Of a stretch of DNA of 64,000 nucleotides, positions 28,401-39,912 are shown piece by piece (the first letter of the stretch is position 1; every line of letters starts with the position of its first letter). The position numbers and the translations under genes were made by a program. The stretch covers positions 372,001-436,000 of the forward strand of contig JAJLTO010000015.1 of assembly GCA_030568195.1 (NCBI GenBank), in the 5' to 3' direction. Source of the stretch: Dipodascopsis uninucleata var. uninucleata. Lineage: Eukaryota > Ascomycota > Lipomycetes > Lipomycetales > Lipomycetaceae. The notes below the pieces were generated by a model. It worked only from the letters and a program-made list of their open reading frames with translations. It was not told the DNA's origin and ran no database searches.

Positions 28401-31400
28401 AATCAAATGTCAGCATTAGTTGTCATCAACTGGACATACCAGAAATGTCAACTATGTCTATCTCAATCATATCGTCGCAATATAAAGACTGTGTCTTTCC
28501 TATACGTCCTGTAATGGATTGCAACACATGGTATCTTGGAGACTTTAGATAAGATACATAAATCAAAGCTCACAGTTATTCTATACTAGCAGTAAAATCA
28601 AATGCTTCCAAATTATTCACAAGAGAGAGCATTTCCCTTCTCTCTCCTGGAATAATTTGTTGCGCTTTTCGCGACATTCAACTACCAGGTCATTTGAAAA
28701 GTGCTTCGAAGGGCAATTCTATTGCAGTATGCTTTAGAATATGTTAAGATTTCGATTCAAATACCACCTCAAATAGCCACATGTCTTCATGATGCTTGCT
28801 TTTTGTAGAAGTGAATATAGAACGTGTAGGACGACAAAGCACAGTGCCACCAAGTCATTAGCAAGCCGTCTTGACGATAAACTTATACCACCAACTGGTA
28901 GTGAATGAATATGCCCTGTGATATTCACTATTTTTATGCTATCTTCTCGAATTGGAGCTGTTGTTGAGAATTATCATTACAAAATCTAGAGATGCAGTTT
29001 GCGAGCTGATATACGTATTGTACGCCGAAGAGCCTCCAAAGCAAAATGTGAGACCATCTATACCCTTTGTTAACTTCAATTAAATGTCAAGTCTGCATCG
29101 TTCTCCATGGCTTCGCTCTGTTTTACTACAATTGACACAATCGCACAACAATAGATACGTCGATTTCTAACATCTATGTACACTTATTGCGTTGAGAACC
29201 CAGGAGTTTCTCTTATGTAAACACGCAATTGAAAACGAATCACCGCTATATCGATTATTAATTTAGGATTCTAAAGAACCACCGAAGCAACTTGTATTTA
29301 CTGTCATGACTAAAGAGTGGCCATTTGCCGTTGCAGACAATTAGCAATGAAGTATTCGCATATTCGAATACGATCTTTCTAGACGTCCCACAAACATAGA
29401 TAAACGCATCTCTCGCGCTTCATCTTTATTCTAGCTTGGTCTGCTGAGCCTGATTTCACCCTGCTAGCTGATGGCCGAACTCACGAAAAATGGCAAATAC
29501 AAGAACTTTACAGGATGTGCCTATCCTAGTGATTTTACAGGGCATATTTTTGCGCAGGTGTCATACAGCTCCCTGAGCTCACAAGCCATCTGAATACACG
29601 GCCATACAGTCTTCGTATTATATACCCTAGCCTGCACGGCTGGCTAAAAACGGAAATCCGATACTTGCGCCAGTTTGAGGAAGCACCATTTAGGCACCGA
29701 AAGCGAAATTTGAACTTTACTTAAACATTCCGCTCGTATATCCGCTCGAGCATGCTAAATGGGCTAGGTTTATTGAAGTGGGCTTTTACAGGACTGTGGA
29801 CGTAGTAATATTTCGATAGAGAAACAGAAGTAGGTAGATATATACAACGATAATATCACATATAGCAAGGCCGAAACAGCATCAGAAGCAGCAATATACT
29901 ATGATATATATTCTTTAATGTGCATTATAGCTTCATTGCTAGCAGAGATATGAAAAAATGCTAAGCATTGTGCACGTAGGACCATGTGCATTATTGCACA
30001 TTAATGCGAACAATCTGTATTAGTAATCTTTAACTCTGGCTATATTAAGTTATATTAGTATGTTTAAATCAATTGTTCTTGAAGCCACAATATAAATAGT
30101 GATAAAGTAGACAGGCAGCTCTATTTAGCGTATTCTAATAGTATTTGAGCGCCATGACTCTGCCAACAATAAATACAGACATAGGGTTTACAAGATCTTG
30201 AAAGTCATAAATATAATAGTCGGGCTGACGTGACTAATGTCAGATTCAGATATCCATGAACCAGCGTAGACCGACACTCCTCAACTTGCTTAGCAAAATA
30301 AACTGCATATGCACGCATATGGTCTGCATATAATAGTAGGAAACAGTCATAGCAACAGCTTCTGTGATTTGTCTTCCTGTCTACTGTGAAAAAATCACAG
30401 CAGCCTCGGTCACGACGAAATATTTTGACACCAGCCGCGTTCAGATCAAGTTCAAAAGAGGACTTGTGCGTGAATATTAGATATGCTACTGAATGGACCA
30501 AAGCTGAACGCTGCAGCCTCCCGGAGCATTAATAGTTCAGTACACTAGTAAGCGAAGAAGCTGTGATAGCATTATAGTTCGGTATCTGTAACTAGGGCTT
30601 AAGTAGCAATATTATTTATAAGACAGAGCCTATGCTTAGATACAAAACTAGTACAATAGTAGCTAAATATTGAACTCGTGCGATATAGGTTTAGACTTGC
30701 AATTTCAGCTTGAATCAGTTACGTGGGAAAATCAATACAAGGCTATTGATTGCTCCTTCGACCGCTTGTACCAATTGCCAGGAATACAAACAAATATCGT
30801 GTATGATCTTTAGGCAGATGATGGACCCAGATATCCCTCAGTCAAAATACCAAATATAGAATAAATTAAATCGAAATTCTGATAAATCATCATGTTGGCT
30901 GTTGCATGCAGCTGAAGCTAGGATCGAGGACCAAGAAACGAAACTGGCCCACACTAGATACTGATTATTCCAGATACTTGTAGCATACTCTTTTTTTCAG
31001 GCAAGTTTCAGAGTCGGCTCAGATATTGACTTGATCTTGGGTTACTGAGGCTTATATGGTCTGCGTTTTAGCACAGTTCCAATCTGTAAAGTGAGTATAA
31101 TAGAGTCTCAATGCAGCTCAGCGGCTGTGCGCAAATATGATATAAGATTAGTTTCTTCAAATAGATATAGACTATTCCCAGAAATATAAACCAAGCATAA
31201 TAGGCCATCCGTAATAAGGAGCCGTAGGATGATGCGGTATATGAATCATATTTTAAAAAATACTGTTTGCCAGGACAATTTTTTATCTCCGGTATTCAAG
31301 GTAATTTCATCAACTATATCAGTTAAGCTCGGCTAGATTTGAGCGGCGCAAATAAGTTTCAGAACATAGCAGGCTACACATTTCTTCGTGCATAATTCTG

Positions 31401-31762
31401 GTATAATTGATCATCTACACAACTGGCACTCTAAAATATCTCTTTGAATCAGACACTGCATATTTTCATCTGGCTAGTACTGATCACGAACTAACTGTCA
31501 AGGTCACTTGATCTGCCAAAAGAGATATGGCATGCTACACTCAGAAACAGCGTCTAGAGTTAGTCGATAATTAGATGTAAAGCTAAATGCTATGTAAAGC
31601 TTGGTTTTTAACATAACTACTGCCACTACAAGGCTTTTAGTGGAACACCATTGTTACAATAGGGCTTTTCTGTGCAAAGAGATAATCTATGCGCTAGTTG
31701 AAAATGTTTAGTATAAATATCTTGCTGAAAGACGTGATAAATTTGCATTTACTTAAATATGA
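25423..31762. other. Gene desert, 6.3 kb
   Basis: No gene can be supported. Open frames up to about 98 codons (such as 30205-30501 on the minus strand) lack recognisable motifs. The sequence is AT-rich with stops in all frames. I saw no terminal repeats, integrase or transposase motifs, and no long tandem arrays. The first few hundred bases next to 25422 are the OPT promoter. Confidence 0.5.
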
Positions 31763-31773
31763 ATGAGATATAG
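31759..31773 (+). promoter_or_regulatory. Four-codon upstream open frame overlapping the next start
   Basis: ATGAATGAGATATAG encodes M-N-E-I-stop and overlaps the ATG at 31763 by shifting four bases. If transcribed it would reduce initiation at 31763 and could favour the in-frame ATG at 31796. Confidence 0.35.
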
Positions 31774-33286
31774 TATACTTGTGAGTGAATATACAATGAC
31801 TTCTCACACGGGGTCTTTGAGCCATACAGTGATAGAGCAGCAGAACCATGACGTTGATCTTGAAAGAAACGACCGGACTGAAAATAATGAGATAAGCTCT
31901 TCAAACGCGTCGCGATCAAATCACGTTCCTGCTGATGTCAGAGAACTACTAGACTCGGAAAATTACAGTAGTATATTCAAAGAGGGACTGACATGCTTGG
32001 ACCTCCAAGAGCCTTCTTATAATGAAATCATGGGTCAACTTGATGACATCAAAGGGAATATTGTCAGTCACTATAGGACACCGAAGTCACCAATTATCTT
32101 TAATGGGCAGCTTGGGCAGCTAGGACAGCTGGCAAAGATTAGGAAAAAATGGATTAACGCTGTTCTACTGATGTTGGGTAAATTACGAGAGATAGAGTGC
32201 ACAGTCGATAGTCGATTTGTGCACCTATTGGCGTATGAGCTTTTCAGCAATGCCACATTAGAACACATAATCAGGGATGTTAATGTTACAGAAATCGACT
32301 TCACTGGAGCCGTAAGAAGCAGTAATACTACTAAAGGGAATAACGGCACCATTGAAGAGACGAGTAGCACCATTGTAGAGACGAGCAGCACCATTAGAGA
32401 GAGCAGCAACACCAGTTTTACCATTACATTCATTGATCAATGTAAGGCAGTTAGTGAAGCCTCTATAATCTTAATTGGGAATGATGGCGATAGAAGCAAA
32501 AAGGTCATTCTTGCTAGCGATCACTCTTTCTCATATGTCGCTAAAATTGATAACAGTGGAACAGATGAAATAACAAAAGGCGTAAAGAATCTCTCAACGG
32601 CCACTTTTAGTGCAAATGGAATGACTATCCGAAATACCGTTATGGCAGTAGGCGTTCTCGCTATCTATGCGGCTCTTCTTGCATTAGCAATACTAGGTGC
32701 TATAGAATCTGACATTGTAGACAATATAACGAATAACACATCCGATCCGGATGCCACTACAAAAGGCGAGCGACTGGCTATTACACTTGGTATACTTATA
32801 GCTGTCGCAGGATATGTAGGCGACAGATTTAAAAATATGGCGGCGAGCAACTGGACAATGGCGGATCTCATTAGATTCAGGGTTACCTTCACTTCCGTCT
32901 CAGAGGCTGCTGCGTATCTAAGAATTCATCCTCAAATCATTATTGCAAAAATTGTAAGCGACCTTGAGTTACACAAAAGTGTTCCAACATCCGGTCCATA
33001 TGACAGTTTGGTGAGAAATAGCGGTGTTTCAGAGAATGGTATTAAAATCGATGTGCCGGTAAAGTCAAGTACGTTGAAGGATATAGGGTGTGACATATTC
33101 TTGTTTAAGTGGATGTCGTCCTCAAAGTACAGACTCTTGATTATCCAGAATGGTCGGCTTCTGGGTATCTCGGAATATTCAAGCAATCGTGCTATTTTGG
33201 ACGTCGTACAAGATCTGACAGATAACACCGCAGTCTTGGGCTTGAAACTCATTTTAAATGAGGTGGACGAACATTATTTTGAGTAG
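31763..33286 (+). CDS. Orphan two-TM protein with a heptad minisatellite, function unknown
   Basis: 507 residues from 31763, or 496 from the ATG at 31796. I do not recognise a family. Visible parts are: a polar N terminus (1-65); a helical region with a GQLGQLGQL repeat (115-123); a Ser/Thr-rich stretch of three seven-residue repeats (EETSSTI / VETSSTI / RESSNTS, 198-218), encoded by a 21-bp minisatellite; two hydrophobic segments (about 292-313 and 337-353) separated by a short Asn-rich, probably lumenal or extracellular loop with NIT and NTS sequons; and a 150-residue C-terminal domain. There is no signal peptide. Codon use is coding-like throughout and no introns are needed. It stands alone between two long gene-poor stretches, 588 bp from the convergent 3' end of the PBP-like gene. 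It could be a rapidly evolving lineage-specific gene. Confidence 0.75.
   Translation: MRYSILVSEYTMTSHTGSLSHTVIEQQNHDVDLERNDRTENNEISSSNASRSNHVPADVRELLDSENYSSIFKEGLTCLDLQEPSYNEIMGQLDDIKGNIVSHYRTPKSPIIFNGQLGQLGQLAKIRKKWINAVLLMLGKLREIECTVDSRFVHLLAYELFSNATLEHIIRDVNVTEIDFTGAVRSSNTTKGNNGTIEETSSTIVETSSTIRESSNTSFTITFIDQCKAVSEASIILIGNDGDRSKKVILASDHSFSYVAKIDNSGTDEITKGVKNLSTATFSANGMTIRNTVMAVGVLAIYAALLALAILGAIESDIVDNITNNTSDPDATTKGERLAITLGILIAVAGYVGDRFKNMAASNWTMADLIRFRVTFTSVSEAAAYLRIHPQIIIAKIVSDLELHKSVPTSGPYDSLVRNSGVSENGIKIDVPVKSSTLKDIGCDIFLFKWMSSSKYRLLIIQNGRLLGISEYSSNRAILDVVQDLTDNTAVLGLKLILNEVDEHYFE
32348..32410 (+). repeat. 21-bp minisatellite, three copies, inside the orphan gene
   Basis: Three consecutive 21-base units starting ACCATT (32348, 32369, 32390), the first two differing at a few bases and the third more diverged. 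They encode seven-residue repeats and keep the frame, so copy-number changes would not break the gene. Confidence 0.8.
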
Positions 33287-33874
33287 ATGTATGTCAATGG
33301 TTGATGTGATTCATATTCTGGAAATAGTAAGTAATGAAATTTAGATATCAGGTACACTAGATTCATATTTGAAAATACCAAGCAGTCTTATTGTATTACT
33401 ATCCTTCTCATGAAATTTGGACTATTTTTATAATTTTTTTGTTTACCATCGTCTTTATAATAATTACTGGATTTTTATTCTGCTCTGTTGTTCGAAGATA
33501 TGAAACGCGCCTGAAGGATATATGTCGATTACTAATGAAGTAGCTCACAAATTGATAGAAATTGTAGGACAGGCATTCTAGGAAGTACAATAGCCACTGA
33601 AAGCATACTCATAAAGCATGGCCATAACGTAATTAATATGAAATAAGGCAAATAATTTCAGCTTCAGCTCAGATTAAAAACTATGAGAGCATAATGCAAG
33701 ATTGAAATATTAAGAAGTTGGTAATAAGCAGAGCTGTATTGTCTATCTAATTAAGAGTAACAGGAGATCACAAGCATCTGTTCTACCCAAAATGGTCCAA
33801 AAGATCAAAAAAAAAAAAAAATTGGTTTAAATTTGTTTTATATAAATAATAGAAATTAAAATTTGAAGCGACCC
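33287..33874. other. Convergent 3' region
   Basis: 588 bp, very AT-rich, with an A15 run at 33807-33821 near the 3' end of the PBP-like gene. No gene is seen. Confidence 0.55.
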
Positions 33875-35551
33875 TTAAGCAGAAACAATAGAGCTTGAAG
33901 CATGCGATGCCTTACGCTCGATGTATCTCTCATCGGAGGTCTTGGTTGCAGCATTACGGTTACGAATAATCAAGTAGGTAAAGACGGCAATAACAAGGAG
34001 ACCACCAACGATAGTTCCAACGATAGTTCCAGCCAATTGACCACCAGACAATCTCTTTGACGACGAGCAGGTCGAAGAAGATGCCGAGGAGGAAGAAGAG
34101 GAATATGCAGCTACGATGTCACTAGCAACCGAAGAGTCGTAGTCATCCCCAATAATGGCAGCAGACTCATCTGTGAATGATTCATCCTCACCAAAAGCAT
34201 CAAGTGAGACACCAACATTCTCATAGCCAGCGGCCCAGATAGGATTGGTGCATGAAGTCAAATCTGAGGAGATGCTCTTAGCAGCAGTATAAGAACTATA
34301 GCAATATTCCGAGGAACTTCCGACTGAGTTCGAGCTAGTAGTGTCACTGATTGACCTCATGAAGGTAGGAGTGTAGCTAGAATCGAGCATATCGGAGTAG
34401 ACAACGTAGATCAAGTCAAAGAGAGCCAAGTCAGGTCGTGACAGAGCCTTCTCCATAAAGTTATGTTGTCCACTTGAAGCAACCGTACGATCAGTAACAT
34501 AAATGTTGGCATTAGAGACAGCATAAGCACCCTCTGCTGCACCAGTAAGGGACTTCCAAGCCGAAAGTCCAACGCGAGAGCTCTGGCCAAGAGCCGTTGT
34601 GTACTGTGTTCTATCAATGTATACCCATGACTGTTTGGCCAAAGAAGTAGAATCACTGGACGTAGACACGTTAACTACACCTGCTATATTGAAAGTAGAA
34701 CCACTATTAACCGATGTGCTAGTCCAAGCTCCGTCAGAGCTTGAAACGTTTACTGTTCGAACACCAGCATCGTTGGCAAGAATATTCAAGAACTGATTAT
34801 CATCGACTTCGAAATCTCCATTACCGTTATAGGCAAGGAATGAAACAAAACGGTTCTGAGGGAACTCTCCACGAATAATCTTGTCATACACATTGAAGGA
34901 AGCACACTTGTAGTTTGCCGCGATTGCGTTATATATGTCATATGCCTGCCATTCGACACCATAATACATAGACAAAATCTTGAGATAGCCAAGAGTTTTG
35001 AGGGGACCAAAAGTACCTTCGCCCCAAATTCTCATGTTAGTTGTAGCAGTTTCTGGAGCAGAACCGCCTGCTGTATAGAATGTAATGTCCACGTTTTCAG
35101 AAATGTTAGTATAACTATCCGAGGTAAGAGTTAGTCCGCTCTCAATGTTTCCGAGGATACAAGGATTAGTGACATCTTCCTTAACGCCAACTTTAGCAAT
35201 GGTGTCAGCCTTTCCAAGCATGTCAATGATGTTCATTGTGAACGGGTCGACAACAGAAACATTAGTAACTGGAATATGAACGTATTGCATGTTGCTTCCA
35301 GATCCGAGATCAGGAGCATCCTTTGTGCAGTACAAAATAATGCTTCCTGCCAAACGGCCACTCAACTTAACATATGTGTTATTGTAGGTAGGCGAGGTAG
35401 GTAACTCCTCTGTAGTGGAATTAAACTTGACGTCGAAATAATCTATATCAGAGTCTGGAGAATCATCATAACAACCGGGGCGAAGAGCAGATGCAAACGG
35501 AATGAGTGACAATGCCGCTGCTGCAGATATAAATTTGGAGAACTTCGTCAT
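33875..35551 (-). CDS. Type I membrane protein with a periplasmic-binding-protein-like ectodomain
   Basis: 558 residues from the ATG at 35551. The frame also has an ATG at 35581, but the inner start gives a textbook signal peptide (MTKFSKFISAAAALSLIPFASA). The ectodomain contains IPVTNVSVVDPFTMNIIDMLG..DTIAKVG, which resembles the start of class III (BtuF/FhuD-type) substrate-binding proteins, and a later WGEGTFGPLKTLGYLKILSMYYG helix; this assignment is from fold pattern, not proof. A Ser-rich stalk (SSSSSSASSSTCSSSK) precedes a single membrane helix (GTIVGTIVGGLLVIAVFTYLIIRN) and a 30-residue basic/Ser-rich cytosolic tail. It may capture a metal chelate or cofactor at the cell surface. Codon use is C/G-ending biased, which suggests good expression. 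No intron is needed. Confidence 0.7.
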   Translation of the reverse strand: MTKFSKFISAAAALSLIPFASALRPGCYDDSPDSDIDYFDVKFNSTTEELPTSPTYNNTYVKLSGRLAGSIILYCTKDAPDLGSGSNMQYVHIPVTNVSVVDPFTMNIIDMLGKADTIAKVGVKEDVTNPCILGNIESGLTLTSDSYTNISENVDITFYTAGGSAPETATTNMRIWGEGTFGPLKTLGYLKILSMYYGVEWQAYDIYNAIAANYKCASFNVYDKIIRGEFPQNRFVSFLAYNGNGDFEVDDNQFLNILANDAGVRTVNVSSSDGAWTSTSVNSGSTFNIAGVVNVSTSSDSTSLAKQSWVYIDRTQYTTALGQSSRVGLSAWKSLTGAAEGAYAVSNANIYVTDRTVASSGQHNFMEKALSRPDLALFDLIYVVYSDMLDSSYTPTFMRSISDTTSSNSVGSSSEYCYSSYTAAKSISSDLTSCTNPIWAAGYENVGVSLDAFGEDESFTDESAAIIGDDYDSSVASDIVAAYSSSSSSASSSTCSSSKRLSGGQLAGTIVGTIVGGLLVIAVFTYLIIRNRNAATKTSDERYIERKASHASSSIVSA

Positions 35552-36385
35552 TTTGTCGTCGAAATCTTTTAAGTCCAGCAATATCCAACTGAGTATTTGG
35601 TTAGAAGTTGCACTAAATTGATAGTAGAGAGGATTGTTAAATCAAACGTGTCAGAATTTAGCAGTTCTTTGGTCCGCCTTTTGTATTTCGGTCTTCTTAT
35701 CAGCTGGTTCATATCTTTGTCAATTATCGTCAGAATCCAGACGTCGCTTACTATCCTGCACAATCTGGCCAAGACTTGAGATGGTATAATATATTAACTG
35801 ATTTTCTAGGTATAGGAAGTAGTCCCACATCTAATGCCATTGTCAACTGAAGGTCATAAGAGACCGAGGTCAGAAAGTTACTCAAAATTAGAAAAAAACT
35901 TTGTACTCTTGGAAGGTACCGCTTTAGACAAAATTAAACTCACAGCACTAGCTAATACACGTCAGCCATGGTTAATTCTCATAACCCTGTGGATACATGA
36001 CCGGTCTCGCTCAATTGAATCGGGATAAGACGGTATGTTCGAGTCAATAGCCGAAGTTAAACAACGTAGACAGGGAGCATGCGGAAAGCTAATTGGGCTT
36101 GATAAGGTTACATCTTATCAGATGGTATTGATAAATAAATGCTACCATTCCAAAAAACGAATAGTCCAGATTCTCATACTCCTAAATGACAATTCGATTA
36201 CTTGAAATTAGGTCTCTCGGTAAACAAGAATTTTAATCAGATACTTGAATTGCGAGATCTTTTGATCCGAATATTCTAATACTCTATATCCTCAAAGATT
36301 CTTAAGGTGCTGCTCAGAAATTCTTGATAGCAGTCTTGGCAGCCCATTCTGACATTCATTGTCCTTGAGAACCGATTAGAACGAT

Positions 36386-36411
36386 ACAAGTTAACTATAC
36401 AAGTTAACTAT
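36386..36411. repeat. 13-bp tandem duplication
   Basis: Two adjacent perfect copies of ACAAGTTAACTAT. Confidence 0.8.
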
Positions 36412-36725
36412 ACAGGGTATACAAATATCAGATAAGTGTTCTCTAGTTTAATTTCAGAACATCCATAGTTTTACTGGATTATGCATTTCTCATCACCTAG
36501 AAAATGTGGAGGTTCTCTCGTTACGTTGCAGGTAATATGTTAATTTATCAAAGTAAATAAATCTTTACTTTTCATGGGGAAACGTACAGCTGGCAAGGTT
36601 ATAAAAAAAGGCCCCCCCGCTATACTACAATCAAAATTCACTAATGATTAAGTGCGACGAGATGGGGTTTGTGCCGTGCTCTTTTAAGATCTACATACAT
36701 ATATTACACTAAATAAGTTAGCAGC

Positions 36726-36750
36726 ATGCCATGCCATGCCATGCCATGCC
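36726..36750. repeat. (ATGCC)5 pentanucleotide microsatellite
   Basis: Five perfect tandem copies of ATGCC in non-coding DNA. The copy number is likely variable between strains. Confidence 0.9.
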
Positions 36751-39027
36751 TTCTGAATCTTATTATATCGGGACAGACTTGGGAATCCGGGATTTCAGTG
36801 CACTGCCGCCAGAAATTGACTGATATATTCTCTCTTCCATGACATCATATGGCAGGTCCTTGTCGAATAATGTAGAGTCAAAAGGCTATGATTTGCTGGA
36901 GATCTGTTATCTATTGTGTTTCGCAAGAACTAAATCAACAATCTGATACTAGAATTGATAAAGAGAGATCAGCCGGACTGTCATGACACAGAGAGTTGTT
37001 GTAATATTTCAATTCTGAACATGCTCTGTATGGACCTCTGCTTAATATACACAGGATTTGGATGTTGTAAAAATGGATTTCATTTACACCCGTATGATAT
37101 ATTGTGATGCAGGAAAATACTATAATAAGCAGGTCAGCTATAATTAATCGCTAAAGCAACCAACATAGAAATCCTCGGATTGCTACTTTTTCTTCACAGA
37201 CCTAGAACGCGTGCCAAGCATAAAACAATTGTGCGGCCATTCGAGTAAAATCACAATTTAGCTAGACCATTATGGACTGAAAACTTGCAAAGGTTTTGGA
37301 AACTCTATACTACTAAATTCTCTTTAATGAGCAATTATGTCCAAAGTCAAGGCTCTGTTAATTGAATTCAGTGCTTGGTAGCTTCCTTACTCGCTGCATG
37401 TAGCTTTATGGAGGATCGAAACAAGTTAACGAAAAAAAAAATACTCTGGGCTGACTTTGTCGTACAACTTGTAAGATACTATAGAATAAAACTTCCTTGG
37501 CCAAGCATGCAGCCAGATATGAGCTTTTAAATCTTACTGGCCAGAATTTTATCCTGCTATTCTCTGATCTTCTGAAATTACAACTGGATCCACCGTCGGA
37601 ACGTGCGAATCAATGAGCAAGTGCCTTAAGGTTCAAGTAGGTACACAGAGCTCCATGATAGCATACCACGCCGTAATGATGGAATAGGGCATATACGGCG
37701 TTTTCATCATTAAATCTACAGGTCGCTTACTTGATACAATACTTAGCAGAATTTGTGAATTGGCTATCAGGCGTTTCACGTTGCAAGTTCTGAGAGAGTA
37801 TTACTTTTGATATGATGGTGACTGACTGACTGATTTGAAATCTCCGACTGACGATCCGATGTAGTTAGAAACTTAGAACTACACGCGCGAACTGATTGAC
37901 CTAATGACTCGCAGCAACATACTGATTGTTTGATAATAACTGATACCTTATGCTAAACTGATACCTTATACTATGAAATTAATAATCTACAATTATTTAT
38001 TAAACGGAAGAAAGCTTATTCCTAGGAGAGGATATTGTGGTAATGTAGAAGATCTGTGATAGGAAACATGGTAACTCTGGTATTTCGCGCACGAATCCAA
38101 CGGGTTCACGATCCAGTAAAATAGGGACCCCAGAGATCCTGGGCAAACTTGAAATTGTTGCTGAAGCAGAAGTCTAGATTCTCCTAGTATTGTTTGAACT
38201 AATGAGACTGAAAAGCGGAATGATAACGTAATTGTGCAACCAACAGTAATATCTATGCCAGGGAAAACAAAGGAAATATGCGTAAGCTAGATTAGGGGAA
38301 TTTGATACTGTAGGACAGAAAAACCAAGACGAATACGCATATCCGTTCTGAATATTGGCTTATGTCTCTATTTTATCGCCGAGAAGTAGTAATTCATAAA
38401 TCTCTTTGGCGTCTGCGGTATGTTCGCCATATATAGATCAATAGCGCATGCGAAGCGAAATCTAAGATATACGTCCAATACTTCATCGTGTTTTACATTC
38501 ATTCAGCCAGTTGATCAAGATTATACGACATGATTCACTCTGAAAAGTACTGATTTGCTATGTTTATTGCTTTCCTTCGGTTTATTAAACCAATGCATAT
38601 TGAGGGTGGTAATGGCTGTCATTATATCGATGACAAGTTAGCAGACAATGCCTGTTTATGCTTAAGTTAGTGGCCTGTGCTTAAATTGCTCGTGTGGCGC
38701 ACCATCGTCATCTCTCATTTTTTTTCGGTATAAAACCACCTTACCCTATAAAATAGCGTAATATATCGTAAGGTTAAATTTTTGACGGATTCTATGAGCA
38801 GTAACTGGGCGAACTAGTTGTCTTAACGTTACTCCTAGTCTCGAGCTTCATACAATTCGCCAATGAATTTGCTAATGGTCAGATACCTCACGTCGGTTAT
38901 ATGATAACCCTCGTTTCGTTTATCGTCATTTAGAAGACGAGCTGACTGTGCTAGAACAGGGACATAAGAATAAGATCTCTCTTAATCCTGAAATTTGGCA
39001 ATAATATTATGACGGAATACGCACGCG

Positions 39028-39078
39028 ACTGATTATAGATTGATAATCGATTACCACGAGTAGCAGTCTATAATCAGT
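39028..39078. repeat. 12-bp inverted repeat (hairpin)
   Basis: Arms ACTGATTATAGA (39028-39039) and TCTATAATCAGT (39067-39078) are perfectly complementary, with a 27-base loop. It lies about 370 bp downstream of the SnoaL-like gene. Terminator, replication or mobile-element remnant roles are all open. Confidence 0.6.
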
Positions 39079-39447
39079 TGTGTTCTAGCATACTATTATG
39101 AGCTCTAAATACATGGACTATAATTTGTAATTTTAAGTCGTGAATATAAATAAGTGTAATTACAACAACAATCTAAAGTATAGGAAATCTTCTGTTTAAT
39201 ACTGAATAAGGCACATCTTAATCCAATGCAAGAGTAGCCTTGATGCAAGCTTTGTTTCTAACAGCATTGATCGCTTCTCGTCGCCGAGATTTTGGTTATG
39301 AGTAGCTCATCCTTATCTCACAGTTCCTCAAGTTGTGGGCCCATCAAAAAATACGCACTTTTAAGGAAAATGAGGACAAATATATCTCCTTTCACAGTAT
39401 TGTCAACCAACCAAATAGAAGACTATCATGCATCATAAATACTTATT

Positions 39448-39912
39448 CTAATTTTCAGTCATAATTGAGTAGTCACCCTGAGTCCAGGCAAACTTGAGTT
39501 TCCAGTGCTTGATCTTCCACAGCCCGTCGCTATCATCCTTAATGCAGTCAATGAAATACAAACTACCTGCTAAAAAACTTGCCGAGTCCGGCACAGTTCC
39601 CTGGTTTTGACGGTAGTGCTGAGCTAGCGCAGAAGCGGTCACAGATGCACTAGATTTGCCGTCCTTGATGTCAATACGAATGTTAGTAATGAGATGAGAC
39701 GTATCTAGCTTTGACACCTTGTCGTAGCATTTAGAATTAATATCATCCAAGCCATCCATAACATTGCCATTGAGGTCGAAAATAGCATCTGCAGTGAATG
39801 CAGATTCAAATAGAGCATGATCCGCAGTATCCACTCCACCGACGGCGCGGTAGATCGCATCGGCGATGGCTTCGCGGACGCTGAGAGAGTCAAGAGACGC
39901 TGGAAGTGCCAT
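39448..39912 (-). CDS. SnoaL-like / NTF2-fold small protein
   Basis: 154 residues. The helical start (SVREAIADAIYRAVGGVDTADHALFESAFTADAIFDLNG, read in parts) and the following strands ending in GLWKIKHWKLKFAWTQGD fit the SnoaL-like polyketide-cyclase/NTF2 superfamily, here of the 'SnoaL_4' nuclear-transport-factor-like type common in fungi. Members include small isomerases, dehydratases and proteins of unknown role. There is no signal peptide, and the length is typical. Codon choice shows C/G-ending bias. It stands alone between two long non-coding stretches, so no pathway can be inferred. Confidence 0.85.
   Translation of the reverse strand: MALPASLDSLSVREAIADAIYRAVGGVDTADHALFESAFTADAIFDLNGNVMDGLDDINSKCYDKVSKLDTSHLITNIRIDIKDGKSSASVTASALAQHYRQNQGTVPDSASFLAGSLYFIDCIKDDSDGLWKIKHWKLKFAWTQGDYSIMTEN

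Larger units (their letters stand above)
35552..39447. other. Gene-poor region, 3.9 kb
   Basis: It begins with the promoter of the PBP-like gene. A 64-codon open frame at 35834-36028 (+) looks mildly coding-like but has no recognisable family and no partner exon that I could find. Otherwise it contains small repeats: a 13-bp tandem pair at 36386-36411, (ATGCC)5 at 36726-36750, and a hairpin at 39028-39078. Confidence 0.5.

Noticed and set aside
30205-30501. 98-codon minus-strand open frame with several Cys and basic residues
   Set aside because: No recognisable domain or splice partner; isolated in AT-rich DNA. Chance cannot be excluded, so it is not annotated.
35834-36028. 64-codon + strand open frame divergent from the PBP-like gene
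   Set aside because: Mildly coding-like, but no family, no partner exon, and it ends abruptly. Too little to support a gene.
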